Source of the DNA: Cloacibacterium caeni
GTDB taxonomy: Bacteria; Bacteroidota; Bacteroidia; Flavobacteriales; Weeksellaceae
Reading direction: 5' to 3'
DNA length: 64,000 bases
Assembly (NCBI RefSeq): GCF_907163125.1
Contig: NZ_OU015319.1
Coordinates: 2,480,001 to 2,544,000, forward strand
Positions 62,830 through 64,000 of the stretch are shown here, piece by piece. The notes under the pieces are model-generated. The model saw only the letters and a list, made by a program, of their open reading frames with translations. It made no database searches and was not told the origin of the DNA. How positions within the stretch are numbered: the first letter of the stretch is position 1; each line of letters starts with the position of its first letter. A program made the translations under genes and the position numbers.

Positions 62830-62837
62830 CAAATTTA
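62830..62837 (-). promoter_or_regulatory. Bacteroidota -7 element (TAAATTTG) of the dcw operon
   Basis: Exact TAnnTTTG on the minus strand, six bases before the mraZ ATG. The mRNA would be leaderless or nearly so. Confidence 0.6.
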
Positions 62838-62857
62838 TTTATTATTTTCTAAAATTT

Positions 62858-62877
62858 CCCACTTTTTCCCACTTTTT
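62858..62877 (-). promoter_or_regulatory. Probable MraZ operator: two tandem AAAAAGTGGG decamers
   Basis: Minus strand reads AAAAAGTGGG twice without a gap, so GTGGG recurs with a five-base spacer, the arrangement known for MraZ boxes. It starts 20 bases upstream of the -7 element, where the -33 box would be, so bound MraZ should block RNA polymerase. Confidence 0.75.
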
Positions 62878-63041
62878 AACTTAATGTTGATAACTTTTTA
62901 CCTATAGAGCTTTATGTAGCTAACTTGTTGATTAATAAAATGTTAATAAATGAGTGTGATATGAGGGTAGATGTATGCCCAATTGACATACTTTAAATGA
63001 AATTAACATAACAAAAACCGGTCAAAATTCCATTTTTTTTG

Positions 63042-63049
63042 TATTTTTG
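63042..63049 (+). promoter_or_regulatory. Bacteroidota -7 element (TATTTTTG) for the alpha/beta hydrolase gene
   Basis: Exact TAnnTTTG match 15 bases before the ATG at 63065. It also excludes the TTG at 63047 as start, since that lies inside the promoter. Confidence 0.5.
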
Positions 63050-63064
63050 CGACAGATACGTTAT

Positions 63065-63826
63065 ATGATTTTTAATACCAAAAAGGAGAAGAAATATACA
63101 TTTATAGAAAGCGGAGAAGGTCATCCTATGGTACTTCTACACGGATTGATGGGAGGCTTAAGTAATTTTGATAAAATGATTACTTATTTCTCAGAAAGAG
63201 GCTATAAAGTTTATGTTCCGCAACTTCCTATTTATGATTTGCCAGTGCTGAATACTAATCTTACCAGCATCGCAAAATATGTAGCAAGATTTATAAAAGA
63301 TAAAATAGGACAACCTGTTACTTTAGTGGGGAATTCTATGGGTGGTCATATTGGCCTTATTCTTACATTAGCTAATCCAGAGTTAGTGCATTCTTTAGTT
63401 TTAACAGGAAGTTCTGGTTTGTACGAAAAAAGTTTTGGAGAAACTTTCCCAAGAAGAGGAGATAGAGACTATATCAAAAAGAAAACAGAAGAAGTTTTCT
63501 TTGATCCGAAAGTAGCTACAGATGAATTAGTAGACGAGGTTTTCGCGGTGGTAAATGATAGAATGAAAGGCATTAAAACAGTGCTTTTAGCGAAAAGTGC
63601 CATCAAACATAATATGTTGCATGATTTGCCAAAAATAAAACAACCAACTTGTATTATTTGGGGAAAACAAGACGGAGTGACTCCACCAGATGTAGCAGAA
63701 GAAATGGATAGACAAATTCCTAATTCAGATTTGTTCTGGTTAGATGAATGCGGTCATGCTGCGATGATGGAAAAACCAGAAGAATTTAATGAAATTCTTT
63801 ACAACTGGTTAAAAGATAAAATTTAG
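63065..63826 (+). CDS. Alpha/beta-hydrolase fold protein
   Basis: A 253-residue serine hydrolase with the oxyanion loop VLLHGLMGGLSNF, the nucleophile elbow VGNSMGGHIGL (Ser in GNSMGG), a likely acid in IIWGKQDGVTPPD and the catalytic His in DECGHAAMMEKPEEF. It has no signal peptide, so it acts in the cytoplasm. The MenH/BioH-like subfamily is possible but the substrate cannot be named. ATG 63065; divergent from the dcw operon, with a terminator before engB. Confidence 0.88.
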   Translation: MIFNTKKEKKYTFIESGEGHPMVLLHGLMGGLSNFDKMITYFSERGYKVYVPQLPIYDLPVLNTNLTSIAKYVARFIKDKIGQPVTLVGNSMGGHIGLILTLANPELVHSLVLTGSSGLYEKSFGETFPRRGDRDYIKKKTEEVFFDPKVATDELVDEVFAVVNDRMKGIKTVLLAKSAIKHNMLHDLPKIKQPTCIIWGKQDGVTPPDVAEEMDRQIPNSDLFWLDECGHAAMMEKPEEFNEILYNWLKDKI

Positions 63827-63847
63827 AATTAAGAAGAAAAAATAATG

Positions 63848-63874
63848 ATGGAAGTTGAAAAGCTTCCATTTTTT
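63848..63874 (+). terminator. Terminator between the hydrolase gene and engB
   Basis: Arms ATGGAAG (63848-63854) and CTTCCAT (63863-63869) with following Ts. Confidence 0.75.
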
Positions 63875-63878
63875 GAAT

Positions 63879-64000
63879 ATGATAGTAAAGACTGTAAACT
63901 TTGTAAAATCTAGTGGGAAATGGCAAGAATGCCCAGAACCTACGATTCCTGAATATGCTTTTATCGGGAGAAGTAACGTGGGGAAATCTTCGTTAATCAA
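63879..64000 (+). CDS. engB: Ribosome biogenesis GTPase EngB (YihA/YsxC), 3'-truncated by window edge
   Basis: The first 40 codons are present: [20 protein letters not shown], then the start of the G domain with [14 protein letters not shown]-type P-loop (G1). The N-terminal stretch before the P-loop matches EngB, a GTPase needed for 50S subunit assembly. The ATG at 63879 follows a terminator by a few bases. The rest lies outside the window. Confidence 0.88.
   Translation, partial: MIVKTVNFVKSSGKWQECPEPTIPEYAFIGRSNVGKSSLI

Noticed and set aside
63809-64000. Minus-strand frame at the right edge
   Set aside because: It is antisense to the engB start on the plus strand, which carries a clear P-loop.
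1-64000. CRISPR array, prophage, integrated plasmid or large defence island
   Set aside because: No regularly spaced repeats, no phage structural genes and no integrase apart from the two IS3 transposases were seen; the window is mostly syntenic core genome.

Overview
The window is a 64 kb stretch of a low-GC (roughly one third G+C by eye) Bacteroidota chromosome, most likely a flavobacterium of the Weeksellaceae (Chryseobacterium/Cloacibacterium type). Reasons: Bacteroidota promoters (TAnnTTTG, once with TTTG exactly 19 bases upstream), glutamine synthetase III, a carboxypeptidase-regulatory-domain TonB-type receptor, a long FtsZ tail, and a division/cell-wall cluster in the order usual for that group. 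Nearly all of it is core genome, densely packed, with short intergenic gaps that hold most of the unusual signals.

Layout. 1-9 kb: the end of a class A penicillin-binding protein, selO, an unknown membrane protein followed directly by an AT-rich DUF2971 gene, then a TPR protein and a phosphohexomutase (glmM) on the minus strand. 9-17.3 kb: outer-membrane receptor-like protein, an acidic unknown protein, an exbB-exbD-tonB energy-transduction set, folC, two identical tRNA-Val(UAC) genes, a secreted mini-TonB-like protein and tadA. 17.4-25.7 kb (minus): coaX, M1 aminopeptidase, a single-chain restriction-modification enzyme and an unknown protein with a nucleoside-phosphorylase-like C-terminus. 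26-29.7 kb: glnN, a GNAT acetyltransferase and an NlpC/P60 lipoprotein. 29.7-35.4 kb (minus): the rod-shape operon mreB-mreC-mreD-mrdA-rodA. 35.5-40.1 kb: a GNAT gene, then hemA-hemC-hemD-hemE for tetrapyrrole synthesis. 40.1-43 kb: two different IS3-family elements side by side; the second has split a terminator hairpin in its loop. 43-45.7 kb (minus): nitroreductase, GH3-like enzyme, bacilliredoxin. 45.9-62.8 kb (minus): the dcw cluster mraZ-rsmH-ftsL-ftsI-murE-(small unknown gene)-mraY-murD-ftsW-murG-murC-ftsQ-ftsA-ftsZ followed by a gatB/yqeY gene. 63-64 kb: an alpha/beta hydrolase and the start of the GTPase gene engB.

How it works together. Three blocks build the cell wall: a bifunctional PBP, the elongation set (MreBCD, PBP2, RodA) and the division set with the lipid I/II pathway (MurE, MurD, MurC, MraY, MurG). 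MraZ probably autoregulates the dcw operon through two perfect AAAAAGTGGG decamers that sit where the -33 element of its promoter should be. No CRISPR array, prophage or obvious multi-gene defence island is present. The most interesting items are small: a single-chain restriction-modification enzyme with a repeat that could allow specificity switching, an unknown membrane protein wedged between murE and mraY, covarying two-hairpin repeats in the dcw spacers, several promoters placed so close to start codons that leaderless mRNAs are likely, and the IS insertion in a terminator loop.
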